A stretch of DNA of 7,412 nt from Crocinitomicaceae bacterium. GTDB taxonomy: Bacteria > Bacteroidota > Bacteroidia > Flavobacteriales_D > Crocinitomicaceae. The stretch lies in the NCBI GenBank assembly GCA_030830385.1, contig JAURNA010000290.1, forward strand, positions 1-7,412. Direction: 5' to 3'. Of the stretch, positions 1 through 6,188 are shown in pieces. Under the pieces are notes generated by a model, which was not told the origin of the DNA, searched no databases, and was given only the letters and a program-made list of their open reading frames with translations. Both the position numbers and the translations under genes were made by a program. Position 1 is the stretch's first letter; every line of letters starts with the position of its first letter.

Positions 1-719
1 CTACTCTCAGCGGTATATTGCCGATGGGAGACGGGTCGCATATTTTATCCGTGGGGATTCAGGGTGGTTTTGGACAAAGATCGGCAGATATCTCCGGAAT
101 TGTGTTTGAGAACCAATGGGATGGAACAGCGTTTGATCCTGATCTACCCAGTGGAGAATTAAACAGTCTTTCTTCGTTCACGTACATGGATGCATCTGCA
201 GGAATTCGGTATACGTTTGACGGTGGAAAGGCTACGTTTGCCAGAAACAATGACTTCAAGTTCAATATGGGTGCAGCTGTTTTTCACGCAAATGCTCCGG
301 AACTCAATTACATGAACGGAACCACTGAGCGCCTGCATAGAAAGTATGTCGGTCATGCAGGGTTCGTGTCTGATATTCCCGGAACGGTTTGGGCACTGGA
401 TGGATCTGCCGTTCAGTTTATTCAGGGAAGCCATTACGAAACGCTTCTGGGTCTCATGCTTCGTTATCGTTTTGAAGACAACACGAAAATTACCGGAAAC
501 GCACAGGATGCATTTGTGGGAGTCGGTTTGTACTCCAGAGTTGTGGACGGAATCATACCCTCCATAATGGTCGACTGGAGAGGCTTTCAATTGGGAGTCT
601 CATACGATGTCACCCTTTCTGCATTGCGATACACATACCGCGGAGGGTCACTCGAATTTTCGTTGTCGTACACGAACAAGGCACATGCGATTTTCAAGCG
701 CAGAAAACGCCGGTTGTAA
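1..719 (+). CDS. PorP/SprF family type IX secretion-associated membrane protein, C-terminal part (5' truncated)
   Basis: The reading frame is open from the first full codon (base 3) to a TAA at 717-719, giving about 238 residues with no start in the window, so the N-terminus lies outside. The protein reads as alternating short beta-strands with turns. Family-like segments are GIQGGFGQRSAD near the start, FDPDLPSGE, SYDVTLSALR, and a final LEFSLSY strand followed by a basic tail (KRRKRRL). PorP/SprF proteins are outer-membrane barrel-like proteins of about 300 residues, so roughly the last three quarters is present. Known members either belong to the core type IX secretion apparatus (PorP) or help export and anchor a particular large surface protein (SprF for the adhesin SprB). 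The many paralogues in Bacteroidota usually follow a gene for a large secreted protein, which would be just upstream of this window. The next gene is convergent, 114 bp away, with no strong terminator seen. The family call is firm; which subfamily it belongs to is open. Confidence 0.85.
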   Translation, partial: TLSGILPMGDGSHILSVGIQGGFGQRSADISGIVFENQWDGTAFDPDLPSGELNSLSSFTYMDASAGIRYTFDGGKATFARNNDFKFNMGAAVFHANAPELNYMNGTTERLHRKYVGHAGFVSDIPGTVWALDGSAVQFIQGSHYETLLGLMLRYRFEDNTKITGNAQDAFVGVGLYSRVVDGIIPSIMVDWRGFQLGVSYDVTLSALRYTYRGGSLEFSLSYTNKAHAIFKRRKRRL

Positions 720-833
720 ATCAGTCCCCGCTCCTGATACGCGTATTTCTTGCCATCCTCAAATAAAGTGAGAAGAACATTTAACCCATTCTTTTGCGCC
801 ATGCAAAGAGTCGTGGCAGAACAAAAAGAAACG

Positions 834-1091
834 TTATGAACTGCGCTTCAAGCGTTGCTTTGCAAACCGAATAATGGGTTTGTGAAAGAGCGCAAACAAA
901 AGAATGTATGGAACCGTCATCAGGAAAAGAATCCCATAATTGATGTTGCTTCCGTACGAAGACTCGGTAAGGTCTACGAAGTTATCTGACCCTTGCTCCG
1001 CTACGAGTTTACACTGTGAGCAGCCCTGACCAAACGCAAAATCGATGATCAACAGGCTCAAAATAACGAGAAGTCCGATGCGAACCTTCAT
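834..1091 (-). CDS. Small cysteine-containing membrane protein, hypothetical
   Basis: This is an 85-residue protein. I chose the ATG at 1091-1089 because it opens directly into a signal-like hydrophobic segment (residues 1-20, ending DFAFGQG); the longer frame reaching 1286 only adds non-coding-looking sequence that overlaps the divergent gene. After the signal comes a CSQC motif (CxxC, residues 24-27), a short polar stretch, a second hydrophobic segment at about 53-70 (ILFLMTVPYILLFALF), and a basic tail (RFAKQRLKRSS). The expected topology is periplasmic for the CxxC part, one membrane anchor, and a cytoplasmic C-terminus. From memory it resembles small uncharacterised Bacteroidota proteins with a QCSxCK-type N-terminus and a GILYLMxxPY-type membrane segment. 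The CxxC could bind metal or be redox active, but nothing here shows which. It is divergent from the TPR lipoprotein gene (108-bp spacer) and convergent with the PorP-like gene. No function is assigned. Confidence 0.75.
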   Translation of the reverse strand: MKVRIGLLVILSLLIIDFAFGQGCSQCKLVAEQGSDNFVDLTESSYGSNINYGILFLMTVPYILLFALFHKPIIRFAKQRLKRSS

Positions 1092-1095
1092 GCTA

Positions 1096-1103
1096 CAAAA
1101 ATA
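1096..1103 (-). promoter_or_regulatory. Predicted -7 promoter box (TATTTTTG) of the small membrane protein gene
   Basis: Read on the minus strand, bases 1103-1096 are TATTTTTG, an exact match to the Bacteroidota -7 consensus TAnnTTTG. A TTC (1126-1124) lies 20 bp upstream, one base off the -33 TTG. The box ends only four bases before the ATG at 1091, which puts the expected transcription start at or next to the start codon. Confidence 0.5.
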
Positions 1104-1125
1104 GCAGATTCCTGCCAAATGGCGA

Positions 1126-1138
1126 AGGGTTTTACCCT
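1126..1138. repeat. Inverted repeat AGGGT-TTT-ACCCT in the divergent spacer
   Basis: This is a perfect 5-bp inverted repeat with a 3-bp centre. It lies in the 108-bp spacer between the divergent starts and overlaps the expected -33 position of the minus-strand promoter. It could be a small operator or chance. The same half-site sequence occurs in opposite order at 6151-6165, in the other divergent spacer of the window. Confidence 0.3.
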
Positions 1139-1187
1139 GTGGTATTGTTGAGCAAGCATTCCGCTGCATCCATCCGGAAAATTCAGA

Positions 1188-1195
1188 TAATTTTG
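1188..1195 (+). promoter_or_regulatory. Predicted -7 promoter box (TAATTTTG) of the TPR lipoprotein gene
   Basis: TAATTTTG matches the Bacteroidota -7 consensus TAnnTTTG exactly and ends four bases before the ATG at 1200. No good -33 TTG is present at the right distance; only a CTG at 1164-1166 is close. Transcription would start at about the A of the ATG, implying a leaderless or nearly leaderless mRNA. The arrangement mirrors that of the divergent gene. Confidence 0.5.
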
Positions 1196-1199
1196 TGGT

Positions 1200-2225
1200 A
1201 TGAAGCAATGGTTCCTTTTCACGGTGATTTCGGCAGTGTTTATCGGCATAACTTCTTCGTGCGGCGATACGGCACAAACGATACATTCGGATGCTAAGTT
1301 GTCACTCGATAGCTTGCTCTTGAAATATCCCGATAGCGTTGAGCTGTTGATGAAACGAGCGAATCGTTCTATAGACAATTTCAACTACGATGGGGCGATG
1401 AATGATGCGGCGCACGCTTTCAGAGTTGACAGTAACAACCTGGATGTTCGAACGCTGTATGCCGAGGTATTGAACAACCGGCCTTCGCGAAGTATTCAGG
1501 ATGTTGTAGCGGCCCAGCGCCATTATACCTACCTGTTGAAAAAGCGGCCCAAAAACACGGAAGTACTCGTTGGACTTGCCTCCACATTCAGCTTTTTTCG
1601 TGAATTTGATCAATCGTTCAGATACATCAATGAAGCCTTGCGAATTGATGCAAGGTGTCGTGATGCATACGTTTTGAAAGGATCGAACTATGGAGATCTC
1701 GGCAATCCGGAATTGATGAAATCGTCGTACGAAACAGCTATCCAGCAAGACCCTGAATTTTTCGTGGCCTATGTCCGCCTCGGAGCCATTTACATGGACG
1801 AACAGAATCCAATTGCCATTGAATATTTTCGAACGGCGCACGATCTGGAACCCGACGATCCCGAAGCACTGTATGCACTGGCATATGCACATCAACAATT
1901 CAACCAGGTAGAAGATGCCAGTTTGTTGTATCGGGAAATGCTCAGGGACACCTCTGATTATTACGTGTCACAGGCGTACTTTCAATTGGGGTTTCTCAAA
2001 TCATTTTACGAAACACCTCCTGATCTGGACAGTGCGATTTACTTTTACAGCAATGCGATCGATGTGAACCCATACTATCACGAAGCGTATTTTCAGCTAG
2101 GATTTTGCTATGATCAGAAACAAGACATGACGAACGCGCTCAGAATGTTTGGGCAGTCACTGAAGTACAATCCCGGGTATGCTCCTGCCCGGCAGTTTGC
2201 AGACAGTCTGAAAAAGCTGAGGTGA
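1200..2225 (+). CDS. Tetratricopeptide repeat (TPR) lipoprotein
   Basis: The product has 341 residues. It begins with a lipoprotein signal peptide: a short basic N-terminus, a hydrophobic core at about 4-17, then lipobox TSSC with the acylated cysteine at 21. The rest is helical TPR repeats, roughly at 45-78, 120-152, 153-186, 187-219, 221-254, 256-291 and 293-326, with a less regular pair around 80-118. Typical TPR positions are visible, such as AYVRLGAIY, ALYALAYAH and AYFQLGFCYDQ, each followed by an A..x(Y/F) helix and a Pro-containing turn (PDD, NPYY, NPGY). TPRs are protein-binding scaffolds, so this is probably an envelope-anchored adaptor rather than an enzyme. Its partner is unknown. 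The ATG at 1200 is the only start that keeps the signal peptide. The gene ends in GTGA shared with the next gene, so the two are likely translated together. Confidence 0.85.
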   Translation: MKQWFLFTVISAVFIGITSSCGDTAQTIHSDAKLSLDSLLLKYPDSVELLMKRANRSIDNFNYDGAMNDAAHAFRVDSNNLDVRTLYAEVLNNRPSRSIQDVVAAQRHYTYLLKKRPKNTEVLVGLASTFSFFREFDQSFRYINEALRIDARCRDAYVLKGSNYGDLGNPELMKSSYETAIQQDPEFFVAYVRLGAIYMDEQNPIAIEYFRTAHDLEPDDPEALYALAYAHQQFNQVEDASLLYREMLRDTSDYYVSQAYFQLGFLKSFYETPPDLDSAIYFYSNAIDVNPYYHEAYFQLGFCYDQKQDMTNALRMFGQSLKYNPGYAPARQFADSLKKLR

Positions 2226-2845
2226 GAATAAACCCGATTTATAGTGTTCTACTGGGTGATGCGGTCATTCCACTTGCTGGATTCTTCTTTTGGGATTGGA
2301 GCCTGTATTTCATCCTCTTGTTTTACCTGATTGATTTGGCAAGCAATGAAGTTTTCCTGCATTTCAAAGCGCGAAAAATATGGGAGTATCAACAGGAGGG
2401 AAAAAGAAACTGGCTTCTTTCCGGCATTGGCAGCGGCTTGTTGGCGATTGCTGTGATTTGCGCCGTACATGGAGCGTTGTTTTTCATCGAACCAGGGATT
2501 CGGTTCGGTAAGGAATCGTATGCATTTTGGACCTATGAAGAACTCGGTGTTCAGCAAGGATATTTGTTGGTTCCTCTCGTGATATTTGCCGGATACCAAC
2601 AATACAAAATGACTTTTTTGATGCCCGGACGCTTTCGGTCGATTCGCATGGAAGACCTGTGGAAAAGACAGCACGGCATACATGTTGTTTTGCTCGGTGT
2701 CGTGTTGTTAGCTGTGGGGATTTACGCGATTTATCCAGTAAATCCGATTGTTTATGTGCTGGCAATTGTAGTGGCTCGCGCGATTTTCACCCTACGGTTT
2801 GGAGAACGCCTGCCTACGCGTCCTGCGAATCCACGCAGGAAGTAG
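2222..2845 (+). CDS. Polytopic integral membrane protein, hypothetical
   Basis: The product has 207 residues and starts at GTG 2222, inside the stop of the TPR gene (GTGA overlap). There is no upstream alternative, and the next methionine is at residue 130. About five or six hydrophobic segments are visible, near 7-24, 27-46, 67-90, 111-128, 152-171 and 174-191. A basic loop (HFKARKIWEYQQEGKRN) follows the second segment, and the C-terminus is proline- and arginine-rich (RLPTRPANPRRK). Trp and Tyr cluster at predicted membrane borders. I do not recognise the family, and no catalytic motif is apparent. Coupling to the TPR lipoprotein suggests a joint envelope function. Its last 54 bp, including the stop, overlap the antisense 3' end of the flippase-like gene, so the basic C-terminus is encoded opposite that protein's own basic C-terminus. 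Confidence 0.75.
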   Translation: MRINPIYSVLLGDAVIPLAGFFFWDWSLYFILLFYLIDLASNEVFLHFKARKIWEYQQEGKRNWLLSGIGSGLLAIAVICAVHGALFFIEPGIRFGKESYAFWTYEELGVQQGYLLVPLVIFAGYQQYKMTFLMPGRFRSIRMEDLWKRQHGIHVVLLGVVLLAVGIYAIYPVNPIVYVLAIVVARAIFTLRFGERLPTRPANPRRK

Positions 2846-3976
2846 AAACGAACCTATAAACAAATAGGGGAAGTAGGAAATCAACCTCCAGAGAATCGCC
2901 ATAACCGTGAGGAGTACAAAGGATGAGCTGAAGGAGTAAAGCAGTTCACCAAAGGCAAATTCGGCAACGCCACTTCCTCCGGGAGTTGGAGAAACGAGCA
3001 TGAAAAGCCAGAGGATCAACTGTTTTCCCATTATCTTGATGTGGTCAAGAAACCCAAGTGACAGGAACGCTGCAAGGATTGCATTAATGACAAGATAGCG
3101 TGATATCCAGCTTCCGAAGGTTGCCATGAAGACGCGTAGCCAAAACGATCGATTCTTCTGCTTGAATTCCCGTGATGCCCGCTCAATGTCCTTTCCCCAT
3201 TCGGCAGCAATGAATTTCCAACGTTTCAAAAAAGGAAGTCTGAAAACAAACAGGAGAAAATAGGTCGCCAGTTTCGGATACCGGAAAATCGTAAGGTAAA
3301 GCAATAAACATACCGTGAAAATGATTGCGAACCCCACCCAGAACCACCAGGTCAGAAAGAAGGCAGAGGCTTCGGCTTCGGGAAATAAATCACGGTGGTG
3401 AATAAACAGGAACACCAGTGGGATCATCACGACAAAAAAGAGGTTGTCCATAAAGGCTGTGATGATCACAATGGCCGTCGCTTTGCCAAAAGGAATGGTT
3501 TCCCGATTTAAAATAAACATGGCTACAGCAGTGCCGCCAACTACACCGGGAGATAATGCAGAGGCAAATTCCCAGAGTATGACGACGTAAAAAGCAGCCT
3601 TCCGACCGAGCTTGTTTTCCGTGAGCATCCGGATTCGAATCATGTAGAAGAAATCGCGTCCTACCATGAAAAGAATTGCGGCGCCAATCCAGAGCCAGGA
3701 ATACACACTCCAGTTCATTCGCGACATGGTGGAAGAAATGGTTTCGAGTTGATAGTCGCCGTGTTCCGAGGCCTTGAATTCAGCGGCATCCGAATGGTCC
3801 ACCTTTCCATTTTTGTTGGTGTCTACCCATACGTAATCTCCGGTGCCAGACTGCACATCGATAAAGTGTTGAGCCGAAATACTTCGGTAAAGCATCCAGC
3901 CGGAAATTGCCAGTCCAATGAAAACGGCGAGGAAAATCCGCTTTCCACTAAATGCCTTTGATAGTGGACTTTTCAT
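2792..3976 (-). CDS. Flippase-like / lysylphosphatidylglycerol-synthase TM domain (UPF0104-type) membrane protein with an EF-hand-like loop
   Basis: The product has 394 residues and many membrane segments, near 13-30, 92-113, 127-155, 165-193, 205-231, 237-247, 284-308, 318-330 and 352-380. Landmarks of the LPG_synthase_TM family in Bacteroidota are visible: GRDFFYMIRIRMLT (106-119), LWEFASALSPGVVGGTAVAMFIL (134-156), the short acidic TAFMDNLFFVVMIP segment (173-186), and SPTPGGSGVAEFAFGE (329-344). Members are integral inner-membrane proteins thought to flip or bind lipids or lipid-linked sugars; this one lacks the synthase (transferase) domain of MprF. Between the first two membrane segments lies a soluble stretch (about 35-88) with the loop DTNKNGKVDHSD (52-63), a good EF-hand calcium-loop match (D1, N3, N5, G6, V8, D9, D12). 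The ATG overlaps the previous gene's TGA (ATGA), implying coupled translation. The 3' end overlaps the convergent membrane-protein gene by 54 bp. Substrate is unknown. Confidence 0.8.
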   Translation of the reverse strand: MKSPLSKAFSGKRIFLAVFIGLAISGWMLYRSISAQHFIDVQSGTGDYVWVDTNKNGKVDHSDAAEFKASEHGDYQLETISSTMSRMNWSVYSWLWIGAAILFMVGRDFFYMIRIRMLTENKLGRKAAFYVVILWEFASALSPGVVGGTAVAMFILNRETIPFGKATAIVIITAFMDNLFFVVMIPLVFLFIHHRDLFPEAEASAFFLTWWFWVGFAIIFTVCLLLYLTIFRYPKLATYFLLFVFRLPFLKRWKFIAAEWGKDIERASREFKQKNRSFWLRVFMATFGSWISRYLVINAILAAFLSLGFLDHIKIMGKQLILWLFMLVSPTPGGSGVAEFAFGELLYSFSSSFVLLTVMAILWRLISYFPYLFIGSFLLPAWIRRTRRQAFSKP

Positions 3977-5523
3977 GGATGAGTAGGATGTAATGTTATC
4001 TCGACCGACCAGTTTGCCCGAACTTTTGTGGGTTTGGAGAAAAAGTCAATGGTTTCGGGTTGTGTTCTGCTGGATAAATCACCCGTGTCCCAACGACCGT
4101 TTTCTGTGCGATCGCGAATTACTTCAAAAGTGTATTCCCCCGGGGCCAGTTCCTCAATGGAAACGGGCTCGCCGAATGTGGTTATCGGAATGGAATGTAC
4201 AGTTGTTTTTCCTTGTTTTACGACCAACACAATCGGTTCGGTATAGGCTTCGAGCGTTACAACAAGCGATCCATATTTTTTCGCCGAGTTTCGTTTGACT
4301 TTGATCGATGTCTCAGTGTTCTCACCTACGCGAGTAGATACTGCGTTTGCATCAAAAACGATTTCAAAATCGCTTGTTTTTTCAAAGGGAAAATCCAGCA
4401 GAAGCTCGTTCCGTTTGACAGAAAAAGTGGGGTAAATTCGAATGGAATCTTCTCCATATACAGCAATTTTCATCGTGTCAATTGCCCGAATGATATCGTT
4501 GGCAAAAATGCTGACGGTTTCGCTGGGAGCAAAGGTGTTTTTGGGTGCCGTGCAGTACAAACGCGTGTTTGTCTGAGCTTGACTTTTGAGCAATCGATAA
4601 TCCGAGGTGTCTGTCATGAGTTCACTATGAACAGCAATTGAACCCGAAAAAATGGAATCGGGATCCACAAATACCTGGAGGCTGTTCTCACTGATTTGCG
4701 CAAATAGGGACGTGTCGACCTCCACTTCACCGACAAACACACGCGGCTCGATCAGAGGAACGGTGGAATGTACAAAGTACGAAGCCGGGGGTTGGTATTT
4801 CACGTCTTCGATTTCTGCTTTTGGAGCGGGTGAGAAAAGGCGAATGGGATCAAAAATACCCGAAGAATCAATCGCAATAATTGAATCAGCAGGGAATCCA
4901 ACCCGTTCCTGTACTTGTGGAACCATGTCTTTGTTTTCATCTTCAAAAACGAGTGGTTTGTACCTTCCGGTTGCCAGATAGCGCATCCGTGCAATCCCAG
5001 ATTCGTTGGACAGGGAATAATTCACCAGGTCCCCGCTCTCGGAATACAGCACACAGGTAACGTCCTGAACCGGCCTGCCGTTGGTAGCGTCTACAATGGG
5101 AAAGTCATAATAAAGAGAATCCAACGTGGCCCCTGTCGAGAAAACATACTGTATGATGGAATCATTTCCTTCGGATAAATCTTTGACCGCTCGATTGAGG
5201 TAGATTGCGTACGTGGTGTTGTCTTTCAGCACTTCGTCCCAGGATACATACAGTGTTTTGCCTTTTGCACGGGCATTGATTTTCGCATGAGGAGGAACGA
5301 TTTGTATGTTTTGAGAAGGGTCGACAAGCGTGAAGAATTCGTCAAATACAATCGACACTTCCTGTCCCACCATGAAAACAGATGCGTTTTCGGGAACCGT
5401 CTTTTCCGGGATGGGTGCCGGAGCGGCAGTATCCTTTTCTCCACCAGAGATGGTCCCGACCTGGGCACAACTCCCCAGAATCAATGTAAGCACTATACAA
5501 TAACCGACACGAGCCACTGACAC
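3973..5523 (-). CDS. Ig-like (SbsA/Big_5-type) domain lipoprotein
   Basis: The product has 516 residues. It has a lipoprotein signal ending LGSC, with the acylated cysteine at 19, then the AQVGTISGGEKDTAAP stretch seen in a common Bacteroidota family of Ig-like lipoproteins. An SbsA/Big_5-like Ig domain covers about 35-131 (PENASVF, VSIVFDEFF, KGKTLYVSW, LKDNTTYAIYL, QYVFSTG). A second beta region with the acidic loop EDENKD (194-199) follows. Further beta-strand-rich sequence runs to the C-terminus, where DRTENGRWDTGD (471-482) is EF-hand-like, followed by QPETIDFF and VRANWSVE, typical family end motifs. It is likely anchored on the envelope; its role is unknown. The start is uncertain: no ATG exists, so GTG 5523-5521 or GTG 5517-5515 must serve. 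The first overlaps the upstream reductase gene by 31 bp, the second by 25. The stop overlaps the next gene's ATG (ATGA). Confidence 0.8.
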   Translation of the reverse strand: MSVARVGYCIVLTLILGSCAQVGTISGGEKDTAAPAPIPEKTVPENASVFMVGQEVSIVFDEFFTLVDPSQNIQIVPPHAKINARAKGKTLYVSWDEVLKDNTTYAIYLNRAVKDLSEGNDSIIQYVFSTGATLDSLYYDFPIVDATNGRPVQDVTCVLYSESGDLVNYSLSNESGIARMRYLATGRYKPLVFEDENKDMVPQVQERVGFPADSIIAIDSSGIFDPIRLFSPAPKAEIEDVKYQPPASYFVHSTVPLIEPRVFVGEVEVDTSLFAQISENSLQVFVDPDSIFSGSIAVHSELMTDTSDYRLLKSQAQTNTRLYCTAPKNTFAPSETVSIFANDIIRAIDTMKIAVYGEDSIRIYPTFSVKRNELLLDFPFEKTSDFEIVFDANAVSTRVGENTETSIKVKRNSAKKYGSLVVTLEAYTEPIVLVVKQGKTTVHSIPITTFGEPVSIEELAPGEYTFEVIRDRTENGRWDTGDLSSRTQPETIDFFSKPTKVRANWSVEITLHPTHP

Positions 5524-5975
5524 AGGTTGTTTAGTTGGTGAGCATCTGTTTCGTCGAAGTTGGCGAGTTGATCGCTGTCAACATCCAGCACACCGATTAC
5601 TTCACCTTTCTGAATAAGCGGCACGACGATTTCGCTTTTGGACAATGAACTGCAGGCGATGTGGCCGGGAAATGCGTCCACGTCATCCACAATGAGAGTC
5701 TCGGCCTTTTCCCAAGCGGCGCCGCACACTCCTTTTCCACGTTGAATGCGCGTACAGGCCACCGGACCCTGAAATGGACCCAGTACCAATTCGCCCTCCT
5801 TCACAAGGTAAAAACCTACCCAGAAAAACCCAAAGGTCTCCTTCAGCGCGGCGGCAACGTTCGCCAAATTCGCAACGGTATCTTTTTCGTCGCCCACGAG
5901 TGCTTTGAGTTGTGGAATAAACCCTCCGTATATCGTGCTTTTGTCTCCTTCAATTCGAATCAAATCTTCCGCCAT
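5493..5975 (-). CDS. msrC: Free methionine-(R)-sulfoxide reductase (GAF domain, fRMsr)
   Basis: This is a 160-residue single GAF-domain enzyme that reduces free L-methionine-(R)-sulfoxide to methionine, a cytosolic oxidative-damage repair step recycled through thioredoxin. The family signature is clear: WVGFYLV, LVLGPFQGPVACTRIQRGKGVCGAAW, GHIACSSLSKSEIVVPL and GVLDVDSDQLANF. The three conserved cysteines are C74, C84 and C108, with the same 10- and 24-residue spacing I recall for the E. coli enzyme (84/94/118). The substrate-pocket acids line up as E115, D131 and D133. All key residues are present, so it should be active. I chose ATG 5975-5973 (MAEDLIRIEG); the longer frame up to 6059 adds basic, unrelated-looking sequence that runs through the likely promoter. 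It is the first gene of a three-gene overlapping operon. Its last 31 bases lie within the start region of the Ig-like lipoprotein gene. Confidence 0.93.
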   Translation of the reverse strand: MAEDLIRIEGDKSTIYGGFIPQLKALVGDEKDTVANLANVAAALKETFGFFWVGFYLVKEGELVLGPFQGPVACTRIQRGKGVCGAAWEKAETLIVDDVDAFPGHIACSSLSKSEIVVPLIQKGEVIGVLDVDSDQLANFDETDAHQLNNLCQWLVSVIV

Positions 5976-5990
5976 GGGATACGCTTTGTA

Positions 5991-6021
5991 CAAAAGTGCC
6001 GTTTTTGACGATGATCTGCAA
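5991..6021 (-). promoter_or_regulatory. Predicted promoter of the fRMsr-lipoprotein-flippase operon
   Basis: Read on the minus strand there is a TTG (6021-6019), 20 bp, then CACTTTTG (5998-5991), which matches the Bacteroidota -7 consensus TAnnTTTG except for the first T. The box ends 15 bases before the chosen ATG, giving a leader of roughly ten bases. Its position inside the longer possible reading frame supports the shorter start. Confidence 0.4.
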
Positions 6022-6082
6022 TATTTAACAGGATTACGGGAACGTGTTGTGTTCGGCAAAGGTTGAATTATCGAGGTATAAA

Positions 6083-6103
6083 ACGGATCATAGCACGGAT
6101 AAT
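6083..6103. repeat. Short direct repeat ACGGATMAT-N3-ACGGATMAT in the divergent spacer
   Basis: ACGGATCAT (6083-6091) and ACGGATAAT (6095-6103) are nine-base direct repeats with one mismatch. They have a 12-base period, near one DNA turn. They sit in the 271-bp spacer between the fRMsr operon and the exonuclease gene, about 60-80 bp upstream of the operon's predicted -33 site. This could be a tandem activator or repressor site, or chance. Confidence 0.25.
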
Positions 6104-6150
6104 CGATGCTGTAAAAGGCGGAAAAAGAATCGTTATCAGTCCATTTTGTT

Positions 6151-6165
6151 TACCCTGAAAGGGTA
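6151..6165. repeat. Inverted repeat TACCCT-GAA-AGGGTA upstream of the exonuclease gene
   Basis: This is a perfect 6-bp inverted repeat with a 3-base loop, about 25-40 bp upstream of the predicted -33 site of the exonuclease promoter. It is not followed by a T run on either strand, so it is not a convincing terminator. An operator or a small RNA hairpin are alternatives. It contains the same ACCCT/AGGGT half-sites as 1126-1138. Confidence 0.35.
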
Positions 6166-6188
6166 GAAAAAATCTTTCAAAAAGGACG

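Noticed and set aside
737..746. Ten-base perfect palindrome ATACGCGTAT
   Set aside because: A single short palindrome in a convergent spacer with no promoter nearby; chance is a sufficient explanation.
587..802. Minus-strand frame of 71 codons starting MAQKNGLNVLL
   Set aside because: Two thirds of it lies antisense to the well-supported end of the PorP-like gene, and it shows no domain, signal or plausible promoter.
791..808. Hairpin TTTGC-GCCAT-GCAAA between the convergent PorP-like and small membrane protein genes
   Set aside because: Five-pair stem without a T run on either strand; too weak to call a terminator.
1092..1286. Longer start for the small membrane protein (extra 65 residues)
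   Set aside because: The extension is antisense to the TPR gene's signal peptide and runs through both predicted promoters; the internal ATG at 1091 opens directly on a signal-like segment.
1302..1898. 198-codon minus-strand frame opposite the TPR gene
   Set aside because: It is an antisense shadow of the clear TPR repeats; its composition (many Ile, Val, Arg, His) is not protein-like, and no motif is present.
4195..4641. Plus-strand frames of about 70-150 codons opposite the Ig-like lipoprotein gene
   Set aside because: They lie wholly antisense to a gene with coherent Ig-like and terminal family motifs; no signal or domain is recognisable in them.
5976..6059. N-terminal extension of the fRMsr gene (28 extra residues)
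   Set aside because: The extension is basic and unlike the family N-terminus, and it contains the predicted promoter; starting at MAED gives normal length.
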